Source of the DNA: Idiomarina seosinensis
Lineage (GTDB): Bacteria > Pseudomonadota > Gammaproteobacteria > Enterobacterales > Alteromonadaceae
Assembly (NCBI RefSeq): GCF_003987275.1
Contig: NZ_PIQF01000002.1
Coordinates: 248,001 to 312,000 of the forward strand
Length of the DNA stretch: 64,000 nt
Reading direction: 5' to 3'
This document shows positions 48,816-59,487 of this stretch, piece after piece. A program made the translations under genes and the position numbers. The notes beneath the pieces were generated by a model that saw nothing but the letters and a program-made list of their open reading frames with translations, was not told where the DNA came from and made no database searches. Positions within the stretch are counted from its first letter, which is position 1; every line of letters starts with the position of its first letter.

Positions 48816-50846
48816 ATGATGTTTAGAACTCTTGCCGGCGTTGGGTTGCTGGCGTTTGCTGTTACCGGGCAGGCGCGAGAAATGACGCTGCTAGAAACAG
48901 TGACCGCGGAATCCGTGGCCAGTGTCGATTTATCCCCTGACGGGCAATATACGGCAGTCTTGAAATACATTCCAAGAACCCCTTATGAGGATGACGATGG
49001 CTCCGGTTATACAGAGTTGGCGCTTATCGACCAACAGGGACAGGAGCGGATTTACTTAACACGCGACGAATCATTTTCTCGAGTTAGCTTTGGCCCCAAT
49101 AGCCAATATCTTTACTTCACCGCAAAACGTGAAGATGATAAACACGCGGAACTTTACCGCATGCCGGTAGATGGCGGTGGTGTGCAATCTTTTTATGAAT
49201 TCGAAGGCAACATCGGTTCCTACGATATTAGCGGCAACGGTAGCCAGCTTGTATTTATGTCATCCGGCAAGCCCGACAGTGATAAAGAAAAGCTAAGTAA
49301 GAAAGGCTTTAAAGCAGAGGTCTATGAAGAAGATCTCACCTACACTCACTTATACCATGTTGATTTGAACTCTGAAGAAAAAGCTGCGAAAAAGCTGTCC
49401 GCCGACGATCAACATATCCTTTCCGTAAAATTTCATCCAGATAATCAGCAGGTATTAGCCCGGGTAGCCCCGACGCCGCTAGTTGACGATAACTACATGA
49501 GCAGCCAATACCAACTGTTTGACTTAGAAGGTAACGTACAGCAGCGCTTTGAAACTGCCGGTAAGCTTGGACAGGCTGCATTTTCACCTGATGGTCGCTA
49601 CCTTGCCTTAATAGCTGCGGCAAACTATAACGATCCATCAGCAGGCACACTGTTTGTCTGGGACCAGCAAAGCGGCGAAATGCGGAACGTATTGCCTGAC
49701 TACCAAGGTTCAATTAAAGATTTTAATTGGCGAACAGACCAGGAGCTGGTGTGGTTAGGCCATCGCGGAACCGAGTCAGAAATACAAGCGTTAACGCTTA
49801 AATTTTTGGAAAACCGAGTGCTTGTTGAGCCAGGTGAAGCCATCTTTACCAGTATTGACGGCGAAGCGGGTATTGGTGACATTGTTTTACGCGGTAACCG
49901 CCCGGAGCACCCTAATGAGGCCTTCCGCTTATCCAGCAGTCAGCTTGAACGGTTAACAGTATCAAATCCATGGCTTGATGATGTGGCTATGCCTCGCCAG
50001 CAGACGATAACCTACAAAGCTCGTGACGGATTGGAATTGCAAGGTATTCTAGTTTATCCGACCGACTACCAGGCAGACAAACAATACCCCACGGTAATGG
50101 TTATTCATGGTGGTCCCGAGTCTCACTATAGTAACGGCTGGCTTGATCGCTATAGCGCCCCCGTTAAACACGCAGCAGCAAATGGGTACGCCTTGTTTTT
50201 CCCGAACTACAGAGGCAGCACAGGTCGCGGCGTCGAATTTTCAATGCTGAGCCAAAATGATTACGCTGGAAAAGAGTTCGATGACATTGTCGATGCAAAA
50301 AAACATTTGGTTGAACAAGGTATCGCCGATCCAGAGCGAGTCGGTATTACCGGTGGCTCCTATGGTGGCTATGCTTCAGCTTGGGGAGCGACCAAGCAAA
50401 CCGAGCATTTCGCGGCGAGTGTGATGTTTGTCGGAATTAGTGACAATATTTCTAAATTTGGAACAACCGACATTGCCAAAGAAATGCATGCCGTTCACGC
50501 CCGCAGCTATCCGTGGGAGAAATGGCAATGGTACCTGGAACGCAGCCCAATTTACTATGCTGAGCAGGCACGCACACCAATCTTAATCATGCACGGCAAA
50601 GAAGATACCCGAGTGCACCCCTCACAGTCGATGGAACTGTATCGTTATCTGAAAACTCACGGCAATGTGCCGGTCCGTTTGGTACTCTATCCGGGAGAAG
50701 GACACGGCAATAGGAAAATGGCCGCGCAGTTGGATTACAGCATGCGAATGATGCGATGGATGGAACAGTTCCTGGTTGAGAAGGCAGAAACTAAACCGCC
50801 ATTTGAGCTTCCTCACTTAGAAAACTTGAAGGCAAGCGACGAATAA
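48816..50846 (+). CDS. S9-family prolyl-oligopeptidase-type peptidase (secreted)
   Basis: 676 residues: a signal peptide (about 1-20, cleavage after GQA), a beta-propeller domain (about 25-385, with repeated DLSPDG, FGPNSQYL and FSPDGRYLA WD40-like blades) and a C-terminal alpha/beta hydrolase domain. The catalytic Ser is in GGSYGGYA, the Asp in KEDTRVH and the His in EGHGN. Acylaminoacyl- or dipeptidyl-peptidase-like; the exact specificity is not evident. It starts at an ATG after GGAGCAGAAAT, just past fabR. It ends before a strong terminator. Confidence 0.93.
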   Translation: MMFRTLAGVGLLAFAVTGQAREMTLLETVTAESVASVDLSPDGQYTAVLKYIPRTPYEDDDGSGYTELALIDQQGQERIYLTRDESFSRVSFGPNSQYLYFTAKREDDKHAELYRMPVDGGGVQSFYEFEGNIGSYDISGNGSQLVFMSSGKPDSDKEKLSKKGFKAEVYEEDLTYTHLYHVDLNSEEKAAKKLSADDQHILSVKFHPDNQQVLARVAPTPLVDDNYMSSQYQLFDLEGNVQQRFETAGKLGQAAFSPDGRYLALIAAANYNDPSAGTLFVWDQQSGEMRNVLPDYQGSIKDFNWRTDQELVWLGHRGTESEIQALTLKFLENRVLVEPGEAIFTSIDGEAGIGDIVLRGNRPEHPNEAFRLSSSQLERLTVSNPWLDDVAMPRQQTITYKARDGLELQGILVYPTDYQADKQYPTVMVIHGGPESHYSNGWLDRYSAPVKHAAANGYALFFPNYRGSTGRGVEFSMLSQNDYAGKEFDDIVDAKKHLVEQGIADPERVGITGGSYGGYASAWGATKQTEHFAASVMFVGISDNISKFGTTDIAKEMHAVHARSYPWEKWQWYLERSPIYYAEQARTPILIMHGKEDTRVHPSQSMELYRYLKTHGNVPVRLVLYPGEGHGNRKMAAQLDYSMRMMRWMEQFLVEKAETKPPFELPHLENLKASDE

Positions 50847-50863
50847 ACCATTAGGTTTAAAAC

Positions 50864-50898
50864 AAAGCCCGTACTGTGCAACACAGTACGGGCTTTTT
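50864..50898. terminator. Bidirectional intrinsic terminator between S9 peptidase and ABC permease
   Basis: Fifteen-bp perfect stem (AAAGCCCGTACTGTG / CACAGTACGGGCTTT) with a CAA loop and U-runs on both strands. It lies between convergent genes, 18 bp past the peptidase stop and 2 bp before the permease stop. Confidence 0.93.
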
Positions 50899-50899
50899 A

Positions 50900-52102
50900 T
50901 TATCCTTTTATCGCCTGCCAAATATCTTTCCACTTAGGCTCTTTGCCGTAAAACTGGATACCCATGGTAAATAACCGACCGGCTACGTTTCGCATCCACA
51001 CGACAAAAACAATGAGTAACGCCAAGCTTAGTAGCTGTTGCCACCAACTGACGTCCGTTTGTAGCAGCCTTACCGGCATCATCACAAACGATGAGATAGG
51101 AATAATACTCATCACTTGAGCTAAACCGCCGTCCGGGTTGTCGAGGATACTAAACGATAAAAATACCGGTAATAATGGCAACAACATAACAGAGCTGCGA
51201 GACGAGTGATTTGGGTCATCAATAGTTGCCGAAAAGCCAGCCAGCATTGAATTAATGAGAAGCAGCCCCAGCAATACAAAGATCACGGACAGCAGAGCAC
51301 CATAATAACGATCAAACGTCGCTGAGTTATCACCAGCACCAGAAAACATCGAAGCCACAAAGCCAATGGCAATAAAGAACAACGCCAAAAACACCATAGA
51401 CTTAATACTATGTAACGTAATACCCAGTATCTTTCCGTCCATCCATTGTTTTGGGCTAATCATGGTGAGCAGTTGTTCCGTTACGCGCTGCTGCTTTTCA
51501 GAGGTAATCGACATCATCATTAGACCGAAACCGGTGAATACACCAACAGTAATCGAAATTGTCACCAACATTGGCAGTGCTTCGCTAAACCCTTCGTCAG
51601 CGGCTTCATCAGCGTTAGCACTCTGGCTTTGAGTTACCTGCTCCACGTTAGGAACCTGCTCGACAACATCTCGTTGAGTGGGCGTTAGGTCCAATTGTTT
51701 GATGCGTTCATCCTGAAGTTGGCTTTCTAACGCCTTAATTAGCGGTTGCTGCCAATCTTCTTTCTTTCGCGTTACGACCTGCGCCTCAAGCTCCTTACTA
51801 ATTATGACCAGTACATCAAGATCTTCTGGTAGGCTCTGTTGCCACTGTTCAATCTCCATCGAGCCGGCATCGCGCAACGGCACCGAGTGCGGGGGCTCAA
51901 ACTGCCACTGCTGCTGTTGTTTGTCCTGGTAAAACACGGCGCCCTGATGCTCTTCGGAAAAAACCTCGGTTATAATTCCCCAACCGGCGCTCACCAGAAA
52001 AATAATCAGCAACAAGGCAATTGAGATGAGCTCCTGCTTCCATTTAAAAAAACGCTTAAACTCCCACCAGACAATAGTTTTTAACTGTGAAGACGTGGAC
52101 AT
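50900..52102 (-). CDS. ABC-2 type permease (NatB-like)
   Basis: 400-residue membrane subunit of an ABC exporter. One N-terminal TM (about 26-45) is followed by a large extracytoplasmic loop (about 50-175), rich in Gln/Glu, then five TMs (from LVTISITVGVFTGFGLMMMS onward) and the ABC-2 core (GFGLMMMSITSEKQQRVTEQ). This layout fits NatB-type sodium or small-molecule exporters. The substrate is unknown. Its start overlaps the ATPase stop by one base. Confidence 0.9.
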   Translation of the reverse strand: MSTSSQLKTIVWWEFKRFFKWKQELISIALLLIIFLVSAGWGIITEVFSEEHQGAVFYQDKQQQQWQFEPPHSVPLRDAGSMEIEQWQQSLPEDLDVLVIISKELEAQVVTRKKEDWQQPLIKALESQLQDERIKQLDLTPTQRDVVEQVPNVEQVTQSQSANADEAADEGFSEALPMLVTISITVGVFTGFGLMMMSITSEKQQRVTEQLLTMISPKQWMDGKILGITLHSIKSMVFLALFFIAIGFVASMFSGAGDNSATFDRYYGALLSVIFVLLGLLLINSMLAGFSATIDDPNHSSRSSVMLLPLLPVFLSFSILDNPDGGLAQVMSIIPISSFVMMPVRLLQTDVSWWQQLLSLALLIVFVVWMRNVAGRLFTMGIQFYGKEPKWKDIWQAIKG

Positions 52103-53034
52103 TACTGTTCCTCCCTGGTGGGCTTGCTTTGACGAATAGTATCGAGATATAGCTCGTGCAGGCCAGGTTTGCGCAGCGCAAAGCCCTGGATTTCACAAAG
52201 TTCAGAAAGCCGTGGCCATATACTGGCAGCATTGGCACTGCTATCCAGGGTAAGTTCTACTTCATGCTCATCAATCGGTGTCAGACACTCGATTTGTTCA
52301 ATGCTGGCCCAGGCTGTCTGAGCTTTAAAGGCATCACATTGAACTCGGTACAAGCGTTTCGGTTGAAGGGTACTTCTGATTTCATCCAAAGTCCCCTGCG
52401 CCAGCGCCCTTCCCTCTGACATAAGCAGCATTTTATCGGCTAAACGTTCCACCAGGGCCATTTGATGAGCGCTTAACAAGACGGTTTTCCCTTGCTTCTT
52501 TAAGTCTCTTAAAACGTTGAGAACATGTTCCTGATTAACCGGATCAAGCCCCGAAAAAGGCTCGTCGAGGATCACTAAACTAGGATCGTGTAAAAGAGTA
52601 GATATTAGCTGTACTTTTTGCTGATTACCTTTCGACAACTGACGCATTGGTTCCTGCTGTCGATCCGTCAACTCAAAGTATTTAAGCCAATGTTCAATAC
52701 GAGGAGCGTAAACCGACTTATCGAGGCCGCGCAATTTCGCAATATAAACTAAGTTATCGTTTACACTACGGTCTTGGTATAAGCCTCGATCTTCTGGCAG
52801 ATAGGCGAAATGCTCTGGCCGCAACTGTATTTCAGCACCTTGCTCATTACTGATACTGATGGTTCCGTTATCAGGGGACGTTAGCCCAACCAACATTCTT
52901 ACCAGAGAAGACTTGCCGGCACCATTGGGCCCGAGCAACGCGTGAATTTGTCCTGAACTAACGTGTAACGAAATCGCATCGACAGCCGTAACTGTTTTGT
53001 AGCGCTTACTAACCCTATCGATAGTTATATTCAT
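52102..53034 (-). CDS. ABC transporter ATP-binding protein (NatA-like)
   Basis: 310-residue ATPase for the permease downstream. Walker A GPNGAGKSS (about 35-43), signature LSKGNQQKVQLI (about 133-144), Walker B LVILDEPFSGLDP (about 152-164), and the H-loop SAHQM. After residue 215 comes a DUF4162-like C-terminal domain (LYRVQCDAFKA onward) typical of NatA/YhaQ-type exporters. The substrate is unknown. The pckA terminator lies upstream. Confidence 0.92.
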   Translation of the reverse strand: MNITIDRVSKRYKTVTAVDAISLHVSSGQIHALLGPNGAGKSSLVRMLVGLTSPDNGTISISNEQGAEIQLRPEHFAYLPEDRGLYQDRSVNDNLVYIAKLRGLDKSVYAPRIEHWLKYFELTDRQQEPMRQLSKGNQQKVQLISTLLHDPSLVILDEPFSGLDPVNQEHVLNVLRDLKKQGKTVLLSAHQMALVERLADKMLLMSEGRALAQGTLDEIRSTLQPKRLYRVQCDAFKAQTAWASIEQIECLTPIDEHEVELTLDSSANAASIWPRLSELCEIQGFALRKPGLHELYLDTIRQSKPTREEQ

Positions 53035-53076
53035 GTTGCCAGCCTGTTATTAATGTCGGGCCTATAGTACCTAAGC

Positions 53077-53110
53077 AAAAAGGCCTGTAACAGGGTGTTA
53101 CAGGCCTTTT
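53077..53110 (-). terminator. Intrinsic terminator of pckA
   Basis: Stem of 14 bp (AAAAGGCCTGTAAC / GTTACAGGCCTTTT), 5-nt loop, and U-run on the minus strand. It lies about 30 bp past the pckA stop. Confidence 0.9.
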
Positions 53111-53138
53111 ATTTGTTTCAAAATGTGACTGCTGAGTT

Positions 53139-54740
53139 TTACAATTGAGGGCCCGCAGCGACTAATGCTTTACCATTTTCGGTGTCAGTAAACTTCTCAA
53201 AGTTGGCGACAAAGCGTTGTGCTAAGTCGCGAGCCCGAAGCTCCCACTCTTCCTTATCTTCGTAGGTGTTACGAGGATCCAAAATAGAGTTATCCTCAAC
53301 ACCAGCCAGGTCAGTAGGCATCGCCAGGTTAAAATGCGGCAGTTCAACCACTTCAGCATCCTCAATAGAACCATCTAAGATTGCATCAATGATAGCCCGT
53401 GTTGCTTTTATGGAGATACGCTTGCCGGTACCATTCCAACCGGTGTTCACTAAGTATGCTTCAGCGCCAGCTGCCTCCATCCGCTTAACTAAAACTTCAG
53501 CGTACTGGGTTGGGTGTAAGCTTAAAAATGCCGCCCCAAAACAACTTGAGAACGTTGGTGTTGGTTCTGTAACACCACGCTCAGTGCCAGCTAGCTTTGC
53601 CGTAAAGCCCGATAAAAAGTGGTATTGAGCCTGTTCTTTAGTTAATTTCGAAACTGGCGGTAATACACCAAAAGCGTCAGCCGTTAAAAAGATGACTTTC
53701 TTCGCATGTCCTGCTTTTGATACCGGCTTAACGATATTATCGATATGATAAATCGGGTATGAAACACGCGTATTTTCTGTCTTGGAGTTATCATCAAAGT
53801 CGACCGTGCCACCGTTGCCGACAGTCACATTCTCTAACAATGCATCACGGCGAATGGCATTATAGATGTCAGGTTCCGCTTCCTTCGACAAGTTGATTGT
53901 TTTAGCATAACAACCGCCCTCAAAGTTGAACACACCATCATCGTCCCAGCCATGTTCATCGTCGCCAATCAAAGCACGCTTAGGATCTGTCGATAAAGTC
54001 GTTTTACCGGTCCCGGAAAGGCCAAAGAAAACTACAACATCGCCCTTTTCTCCAACGTTTGCTGAACAATGCATTGAAGCAATACCCTGCAGTGGCAAAA
54101 AGTAGTTCATCATTGAGAACATACCTTTTTTCATTTCACCGCCATACCATGTGCCACCAATCAACTGAATTTTTTCAGTCAGGTTAAACGCCACAAAGTT
54201 TTCAGAGTTCAAGCCTTGCTCTTGCCAATCTGGGTTAATGCACTTAGCGCCGTTCATAACGACAAAATCTGGCTCAAAGGTTTCGAGTTCTTCGGCACTG
54301 GGGCGAATAAACATATTTTTTACAAAATGAGCCTGCCACGCCACTTCGGTGATAAAACGAACGGCCAGCCGAGTATCTTCATTGGCACCGCAATAGGTAT
54401 CCACTACAAATAAACGTTTATCAGACAACTGTTCGGTGACCAGACCTTTTAAACTCGTCCAGGTCTCTTGCGACATTGGTTTGTTGTCATTTTTGCCTTG
54501 ATCGGACCACCAGACGGTATCGCGAGTTGTATCGTCACGCACGATGTATTTATCTTTGGGAGAACGGCCGGTAAAAATTCCGGTGTCTACAGCAACAGCT
54601 CCCAGGTCAGTCACGGTTCCTTTTTCAAAGCCGTGCAAGTCATCACGAGTTTCTTCGGCGAATAGCACATCATAAGACGGGTTGTGAACAATTTCCTGGA
54701 CGTTGGAGATGCCATAGCGGCTCAGATCCAAATTTGGCAT
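53139..54740 (-). CDS. pckA: Phosphoenolpyruvate carboxykinase (ATP)
   Basis: First step of gluconeogenesis from oxaloacetate. It has 533 residues. The kinase-1 ATP-binding motif [11 protein letters not shown] is followed by a conserved [10 protein letters not shown]. The substrate-binding Arg region [15 protein letters not shown] and [15 protein letters not shown] [11 protein letters not shown] are present, so this is the ATP-type. The 5' gap of about 200 bp has a 12-bp palindrome GTTAACGTTAAC 33 bp from the start; its regulator is unknown. Confidence 0.98.
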   Translation of the reverse strand: MPNLDLSRYGISNVQEIVHNPSYDVLFAEETRDDLHGFEKGTVTDLGAVAVDTGIFTGRSPKDKYIVRDDTTRDTVWWSDQGKNDNKPMSQETWTSLKGLVTEQLSDKRLFVVDTYCGANEDTRLAVRFITEVAWQAHFVKNMFIRPSAEELETFEPDFVVMNGAKCINPDWQEQGLNSENFVAFNLTEKIQLIGGTWYGGEMKKGMFSMMNYFLPLQGIASMHCSANVGEKGDVVVFFGLSGTGKTTLSTDPKRALIGDDEHGWDDDGVFNFEGGCYAKTINLSKEAEPDIYNAIRRDALLENVTVGNGGTVDFDDNSKTENTRVSYPIYHIDNIVKPVSKAGHAKKVIFLTADAFGVLPPVSKLTKEQAQYHFLSGFTAKLAGTERGVTEPTPTFSSCFGAAFLSLHPTQYAEVLVKRMEAAGAEAYLVNTGWNGTGKRISIKATRAIIDAILDGSIEDAEVVELPHFNLAMPTDLAGVEDNSILDPRNTYEDKEEWELRARDLAQRFVANFEKFTDTENGKALVAAGPQL

Positions 54741-54943
54741 GACGTAAGGCTCCTGAGAATACGGTCTTGTACGTTAACGTTAACTTACCGGATAGTGTAA
54801 GCCATCCTGGCTACGCTATCTTTGATTAAAATTCGGACGCGAATATTAGCGTTTATCGTAGAAAAAAGATAGGGCAAAATTTTCTGAGTCCGTTAGAATG
54901 CGCCCTTTACAATTACTTTTCATACCAGCTGTAAGTGAGTTTT

Positions 54944-56260
54944 ATGCGCGAGTCGTTTCACACCCGCCTTGGGTTTATTCTGGCAGCCGCCGGTTCAGCC
55001 GTTGGGCTAGGCAATATATGGGGTTTTCCAACGCAAGTGGCAAATCACGGCGGTGGCGCGTTTTTGCTGGTATATCTGGTGGTCATTTTTGTACTTGCCA
55101 TCCCGGCCCTCTACTGCGAAATGTTGATTGGCCATCACGGCCGAGCCAACCCCGTTCGCTCATTGGCTAAATTAAGTGAAGGAAAAGCCCAGCCCATAGG
55201 CGCAACCATGGGCTTTTTAAATGTCATTGGCTCCTGCTTAATGCTCAGTTTTTATCATATTGTTGCCGGCTGGATGTTAGTACATGCGCTAGGTTATATC
55301 GCCAACTTATTTGAGCTGACCAGTGTTGCCGACTTCCTGTTCAATGGTTCGCTAATTCGCGACCTTAGTTTTACCGCCTTATTTTTAATAACGACCGGCT
55401 GGGTAGTACTGCAAGGAATCGAACATGGCATAGAGCGTTGGTCAAAACGTTTAATGCCCACCCTGATTGTCTTGTTACTTGGCCTGATTGTTTATATCGG
55501 AAGTCTCGCAGGAGCCAGTAAAGGCTTCGATACCTATCTAATTCCTGACTTCGCACAACTGAGTGACCCCAACATCTACCTGGCAGCAATGGGCCAGGCA
55601 TTTTTCTCACTATCGATTGGTCTGGGCGGAATGATGATTTACGGCTCCTATTTGCTCCCTGGCGCCAAATTAGGAAGACTCAGCCTATCCGTTGCCGCGC
55701 TGGATACCGGTATCGCGTTTCTTGCCGGTTTATTAATTATCCCGGCACTTTACGCCGGTATTGAGTTAGGCGTAAACGTAACGAATGGAGAGCAACTGAT
55801 TGGCGAGGGGCAACTTATTTTTGCGGTGCTGCCACAGCTATTTAGCAGCATGGGCGCAGTCGGCCCCTATGTCGGCTTTGCTTTCTTTATTTTGTTAAGT
55901 ATAGCGGCACTAACATCAACTATTGCCCAAGCGGAAGTTCCCGTTTCTTATCTTATTGAAGAAAAAAACCTTAGCCGCAAAAAGGCCACAGTCACTGCCT
56001 TGTGCACTATTGCGGTATTGGCGTTTAGTTTAGTGTTGTTTTTCGAACCACTGTTTGGCTGGGTAGTCACGGCGGTCACTCAATTCCAGCTTCCGCTTTC
56101 GGGTATCTTTTACTTAGTCGTAGTAGGTTGGCTATGGCGCCGCAGTAATCACTTACAAACGGTCGCCAAAGGTAGTTTCTGGTTAACTGCATTGCGCTGG
56201 CACCTGCGTTACATTTGCCCGATTTTAATGACTCTGGTATTTATCAACACAGCGTTCTAG
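54944..56260 (+). CDS. Neurotransmitter:sodium symporter family transporter
   Basis: Sodium-coupled amino-acid or amine transporter of the LeuT fold; 438 residues from ATG 54944 (MRESFHTRLGFILAAAG), although the frame opens three codons earlier at GTG. About 11 membrane segments are seen, usual for bacterial members. TM1 has AGSAVGLGNIWGFPTQ: the first sodium/substrate loop GLGNIW is kept, but the usual arginine after W (WRFP) is glycine. The substrate is unknown. It diverges from pckA and converges with coaD. Confidence 0.92.
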   Translation: MRESFHTRLGFILAAAGSAVGLGNIWGFPTQVANHGGGAFLLVYLVVIFVLAIPALYCEMLIGHHGRANPVRSLAKLSEGKAQPIGATMGFLNVIGSCLMLSFYHIVAGWMLVHALGYIANLFELTSVADFLFNGSLIRDLSFTALFLITTGWVVLQGIEHGIERWSKRLMPTLIVLLLGLIVYIGSLAGASKGFDTYLIPDFAQLSDPNIYLAAMGQAFFSLSIGLGGMMIYGSYLLPGAKLGRLSLSVAALDTGIAFLAGLLIIPALYAGIELGVNVTNGEQLIGEGQLIFAVLPQLFSSMGAVGPYVGFAFFILLSIAALTSTIAQAEVPVSYLIEEKNLSRKKATVTALCTIAVLAFSLVLFFEPLFGWVVTAVTQFQLPLSGIFYLVVVGWLWRRSNHLQTVAKGSFWLTALRWHLRYICPILMTLVFINTAF

Positions 56261-56277
56261 CGTTTTCAGCGGAGCGT

Positions 56278-56805
<528 letters not shown>

Positions 56806-56914
56806 TTAATGAACGGCTGACTCAAACGCTAAATAAAAATTAAGGATGCGAGTTACCTATAACATCAGTAAAATAACCCATAAATCAGCCACCATCGAAT
56901 GATATGGAGCAATT

Positions 56915-58105
56915 ATGAATTCAGCCTTTTACCAACAACTTAATGATCAGTTGGAAACCACCCGCAGCGAAGGCCTTTATAAAAAAGAACGCGTTATTAG
57001 TTCTGACCAAAGTTCTGAAATAACCGTTAACGGTCAGCGCGTACTTAACTTCTGCGCCAATAATTACCTTGGTCTGGCAAACCACCCCGACTTAATTGCA
57101 GCCGCCAAAAAAGGCCTCGACGAGCACGGGTTTGGTACTGCCTCTGTGCGCTTTATTTGCGGCACTCAGGATATTCACAAAACTTTAGAGCACAAACTTA
57201 GCGAGTTTTTAGGAACAGAGGACACTATCCTATACTCCTCGTGTTTTGACGCTAACGGTGGTCTCTTCGAAACCATTATGACGGCTGAAGATGCAATTAT
57301 TAGCGATGAGCTAAATCATGCCAGCATTATCGACGGGGTGCGCTTGAGCAAAGCCAAACGCTACCGTTACAAAAATAACGATCTGCAAAGTTTAGAAGAG
57401 CAACTCAAGCAGGCCGACGCTGATGGCGCACGCTTTAAGCTGATTGCTACCGACGGTGTATTCTCGATGGATGGAGTAATTGCTGATCTGAAAGGTATCT
57501 GTGACCTGGCCGATAAATATGACGCTTTAGTTATGATGGACGACTGTCACGCCACCGGATTTTTGGGTGACAACGGCCGTGGTACTCATGAATACTGCAA
57601 TGTCCTGGGTCGAGTCGACATTATTACAGGAACCCTTGGTAAGGCCCTGGGCGGTGCTTCCGGCGGCTACACTTCAGGTAAAAAAGAAGTGATTGACTGG
57701 TTGCGGCAACGTTCCAGACCTTATTTGTTTTCCAATTCAGTGGCGCCCGCCATTGTGCAGGCATCGATACAAGTACTCGATATGCTAGCGCAAGGACATC
57801 AATTACGTGACCAGCTTTGGGATAACGCGAGATATTTCCGTGAACAAATGACAGCCGCTGGATTTACCCTGAGTGGTGCAGACCATGCCATCATCCCGGT
57901 AATGATTGGCGATGCGCGATTAGCCTCAGAAATGGCTGACCGTCTGCTAGAACGCGGTATTTATGTGATCGGCTTTTCTTTCCCGGTAGTACCTAAAGGC
58001 AAAGCTCGTATCCGTACTCAGATGTCTGCAGCACACACTCGCGAACAACTGGATCGCACGATCGAAGCGTTTACCGAAATTGGCAAAGATCTGGGTGTCA
58101 TTTAA
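56915..58105 (+). CDS. kbl: Glycine C-acetyltransferase (2-amino-3-ketobutyrate CoA ligase)
   Basis: PLP enzyme that cleaves 2-amino-3-ketobutyrate with CoA to glycine and acetyl-CoA, completing threonine breakdown. It has 396 residues with PLP Lys243 in GTLGKALGG and preceding DDCHATG (about 210). Substrate-binding [10 protein letters not shown] is present. It is directly upstream of tdh, with 23 bp between. Confidence 0.98.
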   Translation: MNSAFYQQLNDQLETTRSEGLYKKERVISSDQSSEITVNGQRVLNFCANNYLGLANHPDLIAAAKKGLDEHGFGTASVRFICGTQDIHKTLEHKLSEFLGTEDTILYSSCFDANGGLFETIMTAEDAIISDELNHASIIDGVRLSKAKRYRYKNNDLQSLEEQLKQADADGARFKLIATDGVFSMDGVIADLKGICDLADKYDALVMMDDCHATGFLGDNGRGTHEYCNVLGRVDIITGTLGKALGGASGGYTSGKKEVIDWLRQRSRPYLFSNSVAPAIVQASIQVLDMLAQGHQLRDQLWDNARYFREQMTAAGFTLSGADHAIIPVMIGDARLASEMADRLLERGIYVIGFSFPVVPKGKARIRTQMSAAHTREQLDRTIEAFTEIGKDLGVI

Positions 58106-58128
58106 CACCGGGGTCGAAAGGAGATTCT

Positions 58129-59154
58129 ATGAAAGCGTTAGCTAAGTTGCACGCCAAGCCTGGCATCTGGATGACAGATGTCGAAAAGCCGGAATGCGGT
58201 TACAACGACATTCTAATCAAAATCAAAAAGACGGCTATTTGTGGCACTGACGTGCATATCTACAAATGGGACGACTGGTCGCAAAAGACAATTCCAGTGC
58301 CAATGGTCGTTGGCCACGAATACGTAGGCGAGGTAGCAGCCGTCGGCGACGGAGTCCGCGGTTTTGATATTGGTGACAGGGTCTCTGGTGAAGGCCATAT
58401 TACTTGTGGCCACTGTCGCAACTGCCGGGCCGGACGTCGACATCTGTGCCGCAATACCTATGGTGTCGGTGTTAATCGCCCGGGAGCATTTGCCGAGTAC
58501 CTGGTCATTCCCGCGGATAATGCGTTTAAACTGCCCGATGACGTCAGTGACGATATGGCAGCGATTATGGATCCGTTTGGTAATGCCGTACACACCGCTC
58601 TGGCGTTTGACCTGGTTGGCGAGGATGTACTCATTACCGGTGCTGGCCCAATAGGAATTATGGCAGCGGCGGTTGCACGTCACGTGGGAGCGCGCCATGT
58701 TGTAATCACCGACGTCAACGAGTATCGCCTTGATTTAGCTAAACAGATGGGTGTAACCCGTGCCGTTAATGTTGCGGAAGAGAAACTCTCTGACGTAATG
58801 AGTGAGCTGGGAATGCGAGAAGGATTTGATGTTGGCTTAGAAATGTCGGGAGTGCCCTCTGCTTTCTCACAAATGCTAAAAACCATTAATCACGGCGGCA
58901 AGATTGCGATGCTCGGTATTCCGCCGGAAAACGTCGCCATTGACTGGAATGAAGTTATCTTTAAGGGCTTGGTCATCAAAGGCATTTACGGTCGCGAAAT
59001 GTTCGAGACCTGGTATAAAATGGCCAGTTTGCTACAGTCAGGACTCGATATATCACCGATATTAACCCACCAGATGTCAGTGGATGATTTTGAAAAAGGC
59101 TTTGAGACCATGATTACCGGCCAGTCTGGCAAAGTCATTTTAAATTGGGATTAG
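58129..59154 (+). CDS. tdh: L-threonine 3-dehydrogenase
   Basis: Oxidises threonine to 2-amino-3-ketobutyrate with NAD+. It has 341 residues, a medium-chain zinc dehydrogenase. Catalytic zinc ligands are Cys38, His63 and Glu64; structural zinc ligands are Cys93, Cys96, Cys99 and Cys107, identical numbering to E. coli. Rossmann motif [10 protein letters not shown]. It forms an operon with kbl; glpE starts 4 bp later. Confidence 0.98.
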   Translation: MKALAKLHAKPGIWMTDVEKPECGYNDILIKIKKTAICGTDVHIYKWDDWSQKTIPVPMVVGHEYVGEVAAVGDGVRGFDIGDRVSGEGHITCGHCRNCRAGRRHLCRNTYGVGVNRPGAFAEYLVIPADNAFKLPDDVSDDMAAIMDPFGNAVHTALAFDLVGEDVLITGAGPIGIMAAAVARHVGARHVVITDVNEYRLDLAKQMGVTRAVNVAEEKLSDVMSELGMREGFDVGLEMSGVPSAFSQMLKTINHGGKIAMLGIPPENVAIDWNEVIFKGLVIKGIYGREMFETWYKMASLLQSGLDISPILTHQMSVDDFEKGFETMITGQSGKVILNWD

Positions 59155-59158
59155 TGCA

Positions 59159-59482
59159 ATGGCACAAGAAATTACGCTAACAGAAGCTCACCAGCAGTGG
59201 CAGCAACAAGATGCTGCCACTGTATTCGTCGACATTCGAGACTCACAGTCATTTGCACAAGCTCATATTCCGGGCGCACAACCTTTAAATAACGATAATG
59301 TTGCACAGTTCATTCAGTCCACAGCAGCTAGCACGCCAATCGTGGTTGTTTGCTATCATGGTATCAGCAGCCATCAGGCCGCAGATGTCCTTGAGCAACA
59401 AGGTTTGACTCAAGTGGCCAGCATGCAGGGTGGGTTTACCGCCTGGCAGGCGCAGTTTCCAAACGATACCACCGGGAGTTAA
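59159..59482 (+). CDS. glpE: Thiosulfate sulfurtransferase GlpE (rhodanese)
   Basis: Single-domain rhodanese that transfers sulfane sulfur to cyanide or thioredoxin. It has 107 residues with active-site Cys65 in VVVCYHGISSHQAA, the short five-residue loop typical of GlpE. Family motif DIRDSQSFAQAHIPGA. It is 4 bp after tdh and 5 bp before glpG, so it is likely transcribed with both. Confidence 0.95.
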   Translation: MAQEITLTEAHQQWQQQDAATVFVDIRDSQSFAQAHIPGAQPLNNDNVAQFIQSTAASTPIVVVCYHGISSHQAADVLEQQGLTQVASMQGGFTAWQAQFPNDTTGS

Positions 59483-59487
59483 ACGAC

